Of a stretch of 64,000 bases of DNA, positions 17,656-25,464 are shown in pieces. Position numbers and translations under genes: made by a program. The number at the start of each line of letters is the position of its first letter. Positions within the stretch are counted from its first letter, which is position 1. The notes under the pieces were generated by a model. The model was given only the letters and a program-made list of their open reading frames with translations. It did not search any database and was not told the origin of the DNA. Origin of the DNA: Yinghuangia sp045039925 (GTDB lineage: Bacteria > Actinomycetota > Actinomycetes > Streptomycetales > Streptomycetaceae); assembly GCA_045039925.1 (NCBI GenBank), contig CP108401.1, positions 248,001-312,000 on the forward strand. The letters are read 5' to 3'.

Positions 17656-17967
17656 ATGAGCGACACCTCCGTCGCGCTGTTCATCACACTCCTGGCGATC
17701 GTCGCGCTGTGCGTGCTCGTCGGCTACGCCGTCCGGCGCGTCGGCAGCGCCGCCCCCGGACGTCTCGCCATGGTCATCGGCGGTCTCGTTGCGTTCGCTG
17801 CGGCGCTGCCGGCCCTGGCTCTGGCCCTGCGGGCAACCCCTGCCTCAGAGCCTGCCAACGCCCCCGCTCCGCACGCGAGCGTTCCGCCCTCCGCGCCTGT
17901 CGTCGACGCGTCCTCCGCCGCGCCGGGAGCAACCGCAGTCCCGTCCGACAGGGGCGGGCTGCGGTGA
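17656..17967 (+). CDS. Small two-helix membrane protein, first cassette
   Basis: 103 aa, ATG 17656. Two hydrophobic segments (residues ~6-26 and ~36-58) around a short basic stretch (RRVGSAAPGR) precede an Ala/Pro/Ser-rich tail. Its stop overlaps the GTG of the Crp-like gene (GTGA), so both are made together. The equivalent gene at 43734 shows the same length, topology and overlap. It may anchor or signal to the Crp-like partner. I do not recognise a family. Confidence 0.7.
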   Translation: MSDTSVALFITLLAIVALCVLVGYAVRRVGSAAPGRLAMVIGGLVAFAAALPALALALRATPASEPANAPAPHASVPPSAPVVDASSAAPGATAVPSDRGGLR

Positions 17968-18710
17968 GGCCCCGCGTCCCGCGGCCCCGCGACACCGACG
18001 CTCTGGCCAGCGCCCCGAACCAGCCCGGACCGCACCTCGACCCCTACCCCCCGCACACGTTCCTCGGGGGTCTCTCCTCCCGCGACGTCCAGGACCTGTG
18101 GCCTCACTTGCACACCGCCTACATCCGTCACGGCGCCACCTTGGAGGTCACATCCAGCCGTATCCTCTACCTCGTCGTCGACGGCTTGGTCCTGGAAACA
18201 CCCCCATCCCACGACCGCGCCGCACACCCCACATTGCGCCAGGGCGGCGACATCGTCGAGTCGGCCACCGTCTTCGAGGACCACGGCAACGCGCTCACCC
18301 TCTACGGCGCCCGGTCCACCCTGCTCGGCGCATTACCGCGACCGGTCTTCAGGCGGCTGCTGGCCGAACACCCCACCTATTTCGAGTCCCTTGCGCGCTC
18401 CATGGCCCACCGTGAGCGACGCGCCTCGGTTACGGCGCACCACCCGTGCTGCGCGACCACGACCGCCCGCATGGCACGCTACCTGTGCCTCCTCGTCGAC
18501 ACCCTCGCCGACAGCCCAGCTCTGCGAATCGACGGCTTCACCCGTGCCGACATCGCCTACGCCGCCGACGTGCCCGATGCCCAAGCCGAAGTCTTCTTCC
18601 GCAACCAACACCACGCCGGGGTCCTCACAACCAGTCACCGCACGATCCGCATCCATCGGCCGAAGGCGCTGTGGCGCCTGTCCGGACATGCCTCCGGATG
18701 CAGCCACTGA
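17964..18710 (+). CDS. Crp/Fnr-like regulator, first cassette
   Basis: 248 aa from GTG 17964. Residues ~25-140 fit a cyclic-nucleotide-binding-like beta roll (FLGGLSSRDVQDL..., GATLEVTSSRILYLVVDGLV, GDIVESATVFEDHG, STLLGALPRPVFRRLLAEHP). Residues ~180-240 form a winged helix (FTRADIAYAADVPDAQAEVFF...GVLTTSHRTIRIH). The Arg/Glu cassette that binds cAMP phosphate in true Crp is not evident, so the effector may differ or be absent. It overlaps the membrane gene by 4 bp. A small peptide gene starts 22 bp after its stop. Confidence 0.75.
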   Translation: MRPRVPRPRDTDALASAPNQPGPHLDPYPPHTFLGGLSSRDVQDLWPHLHTAYIRHGATLEVTSSRILYLVVDGLVLETPPSHDRAAHPTLRQGGDIVESATVFEDHGNALTLYGARSTLLGALPRPVFRRLLAEHPTYFESLARSMAHRERRASVTAHHPCCATTTARMARYLCLLVDTLADSPALRIDGFTRADIAYAADVPDAQAEVFFRNQHHAGVLTTSHRTIRIHRPKALWRLSGHASGCSH

Positions 18711-18732
18711 CGCTGGCAAGGAGGAGCTGGAC

Positions 18733-18831
18733 GTGCTGAAGAACGCCGACTTCCTGACCGGTTTCACCGAGGAGTTCTCCTCGGTGGCCGCGTACGAGCG
18801 CATCGAGGTGGCGTCCTCCAGCGCCGCCTGA
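18733..18831 (+). CDS. Small peptide gene, possible precursor or signal peptide
   Basis: 32 codons from GTG 18733, with AAGGAGG about 8 nt upstream, a near-ideal ribosome site. Every third position but one is G or C. The peptide is acidic (FTEEFSSV, YERIEV) and ends in the small-residue tail ASSSAA, with no cysteine. It follows the Crp-like gene by 22 bp and probably shares its mRNA. Length, strong translation signal and Ser-rich tail resemble modified-peptide precursors, but no maturation enzyme is visible next to it. No counterpart follows the second cassette. Confidence 0.5.
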   Translation: MLKNADFLTGFTEEFSSVAAYERIEVASSSAA

Positions 18832-18935
18832 TGCTGGCGTTGCATGCGGCCGTGCAAGGCAGGCGGCGAGCGGTCTGCTGGCGAGGCTGTCTCCGCCGCC
18901 CGCACCATCACCGACCCCACCGAACGCATGGCCTG

Positions 18936-19661
18936 TTAGAGCAGCCAGCGGGTGAACAGGCGTTCGTGGGGATAGGCGTTGACGGTGGTGGCGGCGCCGA
19001 GTGGGGCGAGCGAGAAGCCCGCGCCGGGGGCGAGGACGTCGAAGCCTCGGGTGCGGTAGTACGCCTCGAGGTCTTCGTCGACGCTGAATTGCCCGTAGAC
19101 GAGGGCGGCGCCGAGGTGGGTGTGGAGGCTGACGGCCTGGTCGAGGAGCGCCGTCCCGATGCCGCGGCCGCGTGCGGTCTCGGCGACGGCGATGCCGCGT
19201 AGTTTCGCTGTGGTCAGGAGCAGGCGCAGCGCCTGGTCCCACGCGCCGCGTTCGGCGAGGGGCGCGATCACCTTGCCCGGGGGCAGCACCACTACGGCGC
19301 CGACGGCGGTGCCTGTGGTGTCCTCGGCGACCAGCACGGTGGTCATGCCGTGGAACAGGCGGTCCAGGTCGCGTGCGGTCAGTGCGGCTTCGACGTCGTG
19401 GAACATGGTGTCCAGGCCGTGGGCGAGCCCGGTGCGGACGAGGGTGCCGAACTGCCCGGCGTCCAATGCCTCGTGGGCTTCCAGGTAGGTGCCTGCGGCC
19501 TTCAACAACTCGTCGATCCTCGGGCCCTCGCCGGCAGCTGCCGCGCGGATCCGTGTGTCCGCCGGCCCGGGCCACGGGCCCAGAGCCAGGCGCGTGGTGC
19601 GTTGCCTGGGTACGGCGCGCGGGCGGGTACGCCGCCGGTTCTGCTTCTTCGTCACCAGCAT
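18936..19661 (-). CDS. GNAT-family N-acetyltransferase
   Basis: 241 aa from ATG 19661 (GGGGG directly upstream). The upstream part of the frame to 19940 is low-complexity and rejected. The acetyl-CoA-binding motif A is clear: LRGIAVAETARGRGIGTALLDQA with the RGRGIG loop. The C-terminal YYRTRGFDVL is typical of GNAT motif B. The N-terminal ~90 residues form an extra helical domain after a basic, Arg-rich start. The substrate cannot be told. Neighbours are a regulator cassette on one side and mobile-element relics on the other. Confidence 0.8.
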   Translation of the reverse strand: MLVTKKQNRRRTRPRAVPRQRTTRLALGPWPGPADTRIRAAAAGEGPRIDELLKAAGTYLEAHEALDAGQFGTLVRTGLAHGLDTMFHDVEAALTARDLDRLFHGMTTVLVAEDTTGTAVGAVVVLPPGKVIAPLAERGAWDQALRLLLTTAKLRGIAVAETARGRGIGTALLDQAVSLHTHLGAALVYGQFSVDEDLEAYYRTRGFDVLAPGAGFSLAPLGAATTVNAYPHERLFTRWLL

Positions 19662-20047
19662 CCCCCGATATCCGTTTGGCCGATTCCGGGAGCGTGCCCA
19701 CGACGGGGTTGGCGGACACCCTGCCGGCACCCACCACGCCTGGGGGGTGGGGGTGCGCCCTGCTGGGGTGTGGCTGCGGCCCCGCCGGGGGGTGGGGCGG
19801 GGCCGCAGCGCGGGGGGCCCCGTGCCCGGTGGGGGAGGCGGGCACGTGAGTGGAGGACTATGCGGCGGCTTCCGTGTCGCCGCACGCCTCCCCGGATGTC
19901 TTCCACCGTAGGCAGAGGAACCGTCCGAAAGCCGTGCCACGCGCAGTCAAAAACGATCAACATCACACGAGTTGCGCCGGTGGCCTGCGCCCTGGCGTCC
20001 CTGGGCGGCCCCGACCAGGCGACGTGCTGCGCCCGTACGGGGGTCCC

Positions 20048-20074
20048 CTACTGGTGTGATCGCGTATTCAACTG
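20048..20074 (+). repeat. Direct repeat left of methyltransferase gene
   Basis: CTACTGGTGT followed by TCGCGTATTCAACTG (20060-20074). Both blocks recur exactly at 20915-20949 with 10 extra bases between them. The pair brackets a recombinase-tail remnant and the methyltransferase gene. Confidence 0.6.
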
Positions 20075-20114
20075 TCGCCGGTTCCCCGTGGAGCCCAGCC
20101 TGCTGGTGACCGTG

Positions 20115-20230
20115 TGTGGTCGCCAGCGGGGTATCGGCTCCAGGTCCCACCGTCTCGTTGCGGAGCCGGGTGGTGGTCTTGTCGTGGTAACCGAGAGCGT
20201 CCGCGGCGACGGGCGCGGGATTCGGCACGG
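20115..20230 (-). pseudogene. Remnant of the zinc-ribbon recombinase C-terminus
   Basis: The minus strand encodes VAADALGYHDKTTTRLRNET, nearly the same as VVADALGYHHKTTTRLQTDT in the recombinase C-half at 21745-22391. The DNA aligns over roughly 110 bp with 21745-21860. The rest of the gene is missing. This second tail marks an earlier duplication or insertion. Confidence 0.65.
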
Positions 20231-20273
20231 GGCGGGAGAACAGCTGCGAACGGCGGGTGTTAGCTTCCTTCCC

Positions 20274-20903
20274 GTGGTGGAACATCAGGACGAGACCAGG
20301 ACGGCCTACGACGGGGTCGTCGAGTTGTATGCGTCGATGTTTGCTGATCGGCTGGAGACGCAGCCGTTCTCGCGGAACATGATCGGCATCTTTGCCGAGC
20401 TGGTGCGCGGGACGGGGAACCTGCGGGCCGCCGATGTCGGCTGCGGGCCCGGACATCTGACGGCCATGCTGCATGACCTGGGGCTGGACGCCTTCGGGCT
20501 CGACCTCTCCCCGGCCATGGTCGACCACGCCCGGCGGTCCCATCCGACGCTGCAGTTCGACGAGGCGCAGATGGAGGTCCTGCCAGTCGAGGACGGCGCG
20601 CTCGGCGGCGTACTGGCCCACTACTCGATGATCCACACCCCTCCTGGGGAACTACCCGCGCTGCTCGCCGAGCAGGCGCGTGTCCTGGCACCAGGGGGCC
20701 TGCTCCTGGCCTCGTTCTTCGCGACCGAGGGGCCCGAGCCGGTCCGTTTCGACCACAAGGTGACGCCCGCCTATAGCTGGCCGGCGGACCGGTTCGCCGA
20801 GCTGCTGGCCCGGGCCGGGCTCGTCACGTTCGCCCGGCTGCTCCACGACCCAGCCTCTGAGCGGGGCTTCCTCGACGCCCACTTGCTGGCCCGCCTCCGC
20901 TAG
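20274..20903 (+). CDS. Class I SAM-dependent methyltransferase
   Basis: About 209 aa from GTG 20274 (GTG 20277 equally possible). The frame is open much further upstream but without coding bias. Motif I is AADVGCGPGHLTAML (~60-74), followed by GLDLSPAMVDHAR, and a later motif reads ARVLAPGGLLLASFF. A Pro-rich helix and YSWPADRFAELLARAG form the usual C-terminal end. It is cytoplasmic and the substrate is unknown. It lies between two copies of a direct repeat and next to recombinase remnants, so it looks like mobile cargo. Confidence 0.8.
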   Translation: MVEHQDETRTAYDGVVELYASMFADRLETQPFSRNMIGIFAELVRGTGNLRAADVGCGPGHLTAMLHDLGLDAFGLDLSPAMVDHARRSHPTLQFDEAQMEVLPVEDGALGGVLAHYSMIHTPPGELPALLAEQARVLAPGGLLLASFFATEGPEPVRFDHKVTPAYSWPADRFAELLARAGLVTFARLLHDPASERGFLDAHLLARLR

Positions 20904-20914
20904 AGCATGGCCTT

Positions 20915-20949
20915 CTACTGGTGTACTGGTGAGCTCGCGTATTCAACTG
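20915..20949 (+). repeat. Direct repeat right of methyltransferase gene
   Basis: CTACTGGTGT (20915-20924) and TCGCGTATTCAACTG (20935-20949) repeat the blocks at 20048-20074. It begins 12 bp after the methyltransferase stop. Confidence 0.6.
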
Positions 20950-21041
20950 ACGTGTGTTGGCCTTCAGGGCTCCGCTTGCTGTCACTCATCGTGAAGTATC
21001 CGGCGGACTCTTGCGTCAGGGGCATCCGCTTGGATGGGCGG

Positions 21042-21701
21042 GTGACTGTATTTGACGTAGCTCGTCTGCTCCCCGCCATCACCGATCTTCGTGACCTGTG
21101 CCGCTCACTGGCCATGCTCGATGCGATCCTGAGCCCGGACTGGGAAAGCCGGTACTACTCCTTCAACGCGGGGTGGGCCGATGGTGAGGAGATGGCCTCG
21201 AAGCGCAACGGGTCGGGGGATGAGTACTCCATCGTGTTCTCGGCGGTCGGCGCCTATGTGCGTGGCTTCGACCACGAGTCGCCGATGAGCCCTTATGTCC
21301 ATGACGGCGAGCCCTGGCCAGGTGTGATCGATGATGTTCCCGCACTCTTCAGGCCCTATGTCGAGGAGCCGGCGTTCACTGACGAGGACGACGTTCCGGT
21401 CGTGACCGCATGTCTGTGGCGGGAAGCGACGGACGACCGTTGGCGGCACGGGCAGATCGATTTCCCTGCTGGCCGTCCCGACCCTGATGGGGCGGAAGGC
21501 TTGTTTGAGCTCCTCGTTGATCGGTCTCCAGAAGCGTTCCAGCGCTTCGCGGAGGACTACTACGAGGTTCCGGTGGACCTGGAAGCAGTGCGCCATGTGT
21601 ATGCGCTGAAACCGTTGGACCAGGCGCTCGTGTCGTCGCTCAACGCGGAGGTCACATTGGCGGATCTGGCCGAGGACATCGCCGAGATCGGATATCCGTA
21701 G
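21042..21701 (+). CDS. Uncharacterised acidic protein
   Basis: 219 aa from GTG 21042, preceded by GGATGGGCGG. The frame is open from 20907, but that part overlaps the direct repeat. It is soluble and acidic, with aromatic-rich segments (ESRYYSFNAGWADGEEM, EYSIVFSAVGAYVRGFDHES) and no membrane helix. I recognise the type from streptomycete genomes but know no function. It lies between the direct repeat and the recombinase tail, so it may be cargo of the same mobile region. Confidence 0.7.
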   Translation: MTVFDVARLLPAITDLRDLCRSLAMLDAILSPDWESRYYSFNAGWADGEEMASKRNGSGDEYSIVFSAVGAYVRGFDHESPMSPYVHDGEPWPGVIDDVPALFRPYVEEPAFTDEDDVPVVTACLWREATDDRWRHGQIDFPAGRPDPDGAEGLFELLVDRSPEAFQRFAEDYYEVPVDLEAVRHVYALKPLDQALVSSLNAEVTLADLAEDIAEIGYP

Positions 21702-21744
21702 CCGGGCCCGGATTCGATCTGACTGCCTCCGCTGTGCGGCCGGA

Positions 21745-22391
21745 GTGGTCGCCCGGGGCGTAGCGGCTCCAGGATGTGCCGGTGTCCGTTTGCAGCCGGG
21801 TGGTGGTCTTGTGGTGGTAGCCGAGTGCGTCCGCGACGACCGGGGCGGGCAGTTCGCGCACGTGTTGTCGGATAGCTGCCACCCGGCTGGCGACTGCGGG
21901 GACGCCGAGTTCGTTGACCTGGGCTGAGAGCGCGTCCGGGTGCATCGGTTGTCCGGCCCGTCGGCCGGGGAACAGCCAGCGGGAGTCGCGGTTGGTCGCG
22001 GTGTTCATGTTGTCCCGGTTGGCGATCCAGTGCAGGAGAAGTTCCGCGACCGCCGTGGGCACCGGGGTCGGCGGGTCGCCGAGCCGTAGGAGCACCTGTC
22101 GGTCGTCGTGGATGACGTCGTCGACGGTGAGGCGGACGACGCGGCTGAGCGGTTGCGCATAGAGAAGGACGATGAGAGCGGCGACGCGGCTTCGCAGCGG
22201 CGGCGTCTCGTCGGCGAGGACGCGGCCGAGCATGTCGAGTCGTTCGCGCTGGGCGAGCGGGGCGGCCCTTTGGATCTGGGCGGCGGGAAGTCGGAATCGT
22301 CGGCTGATCTTGGTGCTCTGGGACCACAGGAGGAAGGCCCGGACGCTTTTGCGGTCGTGCTCGTTGTGTTCGGCGTGCCAGAGGTCGATGT
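21745..22391 (-). pseudogene. C-terminal half of split zinc-ribbon recombinase
   Basis: About 215 codons beginning with IDLWHAEHNEHDRK at 22389. Tyrosine-recombinase-like features include VAALIVLLYAQPLSRVVRLTVDDV, WLFPGRRAGQPM, AIRQHVRELPAPVVADALGYH and a terminal SWSRYAPGDH. The start is missing. The N-terminal half lies at 26334-27182 in the same orientation, 3.94 kb away. Joining them at the duplicated GATGT gives one continuous frame (QADI-DLWHAEH), so the gene was broken by the element in between. Confidence 0.8.
22387..22391. repeat. Target-site duplication, left copy
   Basis: GATGT immediately left of the element end TGTCGGCGTAC. The identical GATGT follows the right end at 26334-26338. 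Confidence 0.7.
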
Positions 22392-22402
22392 TGTCGGCGT
22401 AC
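22392..22402 (+). repeat. Left terminal inverted repeat
   Basis: TGTCGGCGTAC pairs with the reverse complement of the right end with one mismatch. The subterminal copy AACGTCCCCAG follows at 22408. Confidence 0.7.
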
Positions 22403-22466
22403 ACGCGAACGTCCCCAGCCACGTACGAGTGGACGCGGCCAGTTGTTGATGCCGTGAATGCCCTTG

Positions 22467-22574
22467 TCACCCTGACGCCGCGCGCGTCGCCCACCACGCA
22501 TGGTGCTCGGCCAGGTCGTGTGCGACGGGGTCCCGCCAGCGGGTGAGGGCGTCGATCAGATGGGTGCGGATCCT
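22467..22574 (-). pseudogene. Coding relic inside the transposon's left end
   Basis: The minus strand carries a short protein-like segment (IRTHLIDALTRWRDPVAHDL, ending ...AWWATRAASG and TGA). It has normal codon bias but no start. It is probably the 3' end of a gene cut off when the ISKra4-like unit arrived. Family not recognised. Confidence 0.3.
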
Positions 22575-22663
22575 CTGAAGTGAAGGGCTGAGCTGGGAAA
22601 TCGCTGGTCCGGGTGTGCTGGAGGCTGTCCGTCTCTACCGTGAGGGTGGAGGAGGGGCGTCGG

Positions 22664-23230
22664 ATGGGCTCGCTGTTCGAGGAGTTGGAGGCCCGGGAGT
22701 CGGCTGCCCGGGTGCGCGTGGGCGAACTGGAGGCGGAGCTGGCCACGTTGGCCCGGCGTGTCGAGGAGGCACGCGGGTCCTTGGAGCGGTTGAGGATCGC
22801 GCGGGAGACGGTCGCCGAGGTGATGGCTGAGATGTCGGCGGATTCATCGGCGGTGCCGGACGCGGTGCCGGATGGTCCGGTGGCGGGCGGCGATCGGGCG
22901 TCGCCGTATGCAGGTGCGGAGCGGCGGGTGGTGGGGGTGCTGACCGTCCCGAAGTGGCAGCCGGGGATGGGCGTGGAGGTGTTGCCGCGGGAGTACCGGG
23001 ACATGCTCGAAGTCATCCAGGACGCGCCGGGGCCGGTGCGGGCCAAGCAGATCGTGCCCAGGATCGGGCTGCCCGCCCAGCCCGGGAAGATCGAGGGGAC
23101 GCGGTCGAAGCTGAAACGCCTGGTCGAGCGGGGCTGGCTGGACGAGGACAACCCGGGGCTGTTCACCCCGTCCCGCCGCCGGTCCGCGGCGCCCGCCGGC
23201 ACGACTCCCGATTCGCCCAACTCCGGGTAG
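22664..23230 (+). CDS. ISKra4-associated accessory protein
   Basis: 188 aa from ATG 22664, with GGAGGAGG-rich sequence upstream. Residues ~1-55 form a Glu/Arg/Leu coiled coil (ELEARESAARVRVGELEAEL). Residues ~110-165 look like a winged helix (EYRDMLEVIQDAPGPVRAKQI...EGTRSKLKRLVERGWL). Proteins of this design commonly precede ISKra4-type transposases in streptomycetes and may help the transposase bind DNA. It ends 69 bp before the transposase start. Confidence 0.7.
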   Translation: MGSLFEELEARESAARVRVGELEAELATLARRVEEARGSLERLRIARETVAEVMAEMSADSSAVPDAVPDGPVAGGDRASPYAGAERRVVGVLTVPKWQPGMGVEVLPREYRDMLEVIQDAPGPVRAKQIVPRIGLPAQPGKIEGTRSKLKRLVERGWLDEDNPGLFTPSRRRSAAPAGTTPDSPNSG

Positions 23231-23299
23231 TAGAGGGGCTCTTCTCTCTACAGTCGAAGGTGCCAACCATAGAACCGCAGGACGAGAAGAGCCCCAGGG

Positions 23300-24835
23300 A
23301 TGGAACCGTACGACACCGCGGTCATCGCTGACCCCTTTGCCCGCTCGATCAGTTCCTTCGAGTCGCTGACACGCACGCTCTCAGGCCCGGCAGCGGACGG
23401 GTGGACCCACGCCGAGTTGGAGGAACACCTGGAAGAGGCCGGCCGGGAACTGCTCCGACGGCTCCTGCAGGACCATCTGGACCTGCGCGCGCTGCGGGAG
23501 GAACCCCATGACCGCACCGGCGCCCGCCCGCAGGTCGTGGGGCCGGAAGGCCGGCCGCGGCCGTGGCGGGAGCCGGGCCACGCGCGCTGGCTGGCCTGCC
23601 TGTTCGGGGTGGTCCGCGTCCGGCGGGTCGCCCACCGGGGACCCGGGCTGCCCAACGTGCATCCCGCCGATGCCGTGCTGTCGCTGCCCGCGGGCCGGCA
23701 CTCGATGGGACTGCGGCGGCTGGCCGTCGTCGAGGCGGTGCGCGGCTCCTACGACCAGGCCGCCGAAGCAGTGGAGCGTCGTTGCGGGAAGGTGCTCGGC
23801 AAGCGCCGCCTGGCCGAACTCGTGGTCGCCGCGGCCGCCGACGTCGACGCGTTCTACCGCGGACACATCCCCGTTCCGTGCACGCGTGAGATGCCCTTGG
23901 TGCTGCAAGTCGACGGCAAGGGCGTGGTGATGCGGCCCGAAGCCCTGCGCGAGGCGACCCGCCGGGCCGCCGCCCAGGCTGCGGCGGCCGGCCGACGCGG
24001 CCGACTCGCCCCGGGAGAGAAGTCGAACCGCAAGCGGATGGCCACCGTGGCCTGCGTCTTCGACACCCGACCCGCACCCCGCCGACCGCACGACGTGATC
24101 CACCCGCCCGGCGGCCGCAGCGGCGAACGCGCCGTCCGCCCGAGGCCGAAGGCCGAGAACAAGTGGTGCACTGCCTCCCTCGTGCGCACCCCGGAGCAGG
24201 TCGTCGCGGACGCCTTCGACCAGGCCGACGCCCGCGACCCGCAGTACCTGCGGCCCTGGGTCGTACTGGTCGACGGCGCCCGCCACCAACTCGACCTGAT
24301 CCACTCCGAAGCCGCCCGCCGCGGTGTCCGGGTGCATGTGCTGCTGGACTTCGTGCACGTCGCCGAGTACGTCTGGGACGCAGCCCACGCCTTCCACCAG
24401 CCCGGCAGCAGCGACGCCGAAGCCTGGGCCGCCGACCACCTCACCGCGATCCTCGCAGGCCACGCGGCCCGCACCGCCGCCGACATGCTCGCCCAAGCCG
24501 ACCGGGACCCGCTCTCCTCCACCCGCCGCGAGGCGGTCGCCGCCTGCCACCGCTACCTCACCGGCCATCTCGACCAGCTCCGCTACGACACCGCCCTCGC
24601 CGCGGGGTGGCTGATCGCCACCGGAGCCGTCGAAGGCGCCTGCCGCCACCTGATCGCCGACCGCCTCGACATCACCGGCGCCCGCTGGGGCCTGGCCGGC
24701 GCCGAGGCCGTCCTCCGACTCCGCGCGCTGACCACCAACGGCGATCTCGACGCCTACTGGCGCTACCACGCACGTCGTGAGCACCAACGCCGCTACTCCG
24801 CCCCCGAGCAGCAGGAGTACGGCCTCACCGCGTGA
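23300..24835 (+). CDS. ISKra4-family transposase
   Basis: 511 aa, ATG 23300 with GAAGAGCCCCAGGG upstream. The catalytic core shows LVLQVDGKGVVM (first Asp), WVVLVDGARHQLDL (second Asp) and, near the end, GAVEGACRHLIADRLDITGARW (Glu, with the family-typical DITGARW). The EAVLRLRAL...GDLDAYW end is also typical. The length fits full-size enzymes, so it may be active. It lies inside the element at 22392-26333. Its own inverted ends are not clear. TGAAGGG at 22581 and CCCTTCA at 24853 are weak candidates. Confidence 0.85.
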   Translation: MEPYDTAVIADPFARSISSFESLTRTLSGPAADGWTHAELEEHLEEAGRELLRRLLQDHLDLRALREEPHDRTGARPQVVGPEGRPRPWREPGHARWLACLFGVVRVRRVAHRGPGLPNVHPADAVLSLPAGRHSMGLRRLAVVEAVRGSYDQAAEAVERRCGKVLGKRRLAELVVAAAADVDAFYRGHIPVPCTREMPLVLQVDGKGVVMRPEALREATRRAAAQAAAAGRRGRLAPGEKSNRKRMATVACVFDTRPAPRRPHDVIHPPGGRSGERAVRPRPKAENKWCTASLVRTPEQVVADAFDQADARDPQYLRPWVVLVDGARHQLDLIHSEAARRGVRVHVLLDFVHVAEYVWDAAHAFHQPGSSDAEAWAADHLTAILAGHAARTAADMLAQADRDPLSSTRREAVAACHRYLTGHLDQLRYDTALAAGWLIATGAVEGACRHLIADRLDITGARWGLAGAEAVLRLRALTTNGDLDAYWRYHARREHQRRYSAPEQQEYGLTA

Positions 24836-24849
24836 TTGATCGGGTGCCG

Positions 24850-25452
24850 TTACCCTTCATCGCTTTTCAAGGGGAGCTTGATCGCCTCAGCCAACTCTCG
24901 CGTGAAAACGGTCATTACGTCGTCGGTTCCAAGGTAGAAACGCCCGTCCAGCGGCCACTGCGCCGGACGGCCTGCCACGAGCCATGCCGTGGCAGTGGGG
25001 GCACGAAGCTCGACGGCCACCGGCAGTCGAAGGCCGTAGTCACCTTCAGACCAAAGGATCTCGGCGCCCACGAGCGGCACCCCGAGAAGCCCCGACCACG
25101 CGGGATGGTCAGTAACGACCACCTCAGGTGATCCTCCAGGCTGCCCGATCATGGCCAGGTGACTGGACATGGGCTCCCGGAAGAGCTCCAACCCGTGGTA
25201 GTCGAAGCTCTGGCCCCACACTGCGGCATAGTGAGTGCCGTTGTCGGCAAGCAGGCCAACGCCCATCGTGGGCAGGTGCCACCCTCCGAAATCCCAATCC
25301 TCGACCTCAGTGCCATCGTCGCCGCAGCTCAGCGGGTAGTAGGTCACTCCTACAAGGCACGTGCCACGCAGACTCTCGACGGTTCTCTCATATTCATCCT
25401 CGGTGAGCTCGGGCGACGACATCCCGACATTGTCGTACTCCTCGGTCTGCAC
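24850..25452 (-). CDS. Uncharacterised cargo protein
   Basis: Up to 200 aa. Start GTG 25452 or ATG 25422, neither with a good ribosome site. It is soluble and acidic, with Trp/Gly-rich strands (VEDWDFGGWHLPTMGVGLLAD, YAAVWGQSFDYHGLELF). Its end lies 15 bp from the converging transposase gene and may have been altered by that insertion. I do not recognise the family. It is cargo of the 3.94 kb element. Confidence 0.6.
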   Translation of the reverse strand: MQTEEYDNVGMSSPELTEDEYERTVESLRGTCLVGVTYYPLSCGDDGTEVEDWDFGGWHLPTMGVGLLADNGTHYAAVWGQSFDYHGLELFREPMSSHLAMIGQPGGSPEVVVTDHPAWSGLLGVPLVGAEILWSEGDYGLRLPVAVELRAPTATAWLVAGRPAQWPLDGRFYLGTDDVMTVFTRELAEAIKLPLKSDEG

Positions 25453-25464
25453 GGGCGACCGAGA

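Noticed and set aside
22581..24859. Inverted ends of the ISKra4 unit (TGAAGGG ... CCCTTCA)
   Set aside because: Only 7 bp match and no flanking duplication was found, so I did not define the IS borders from it.
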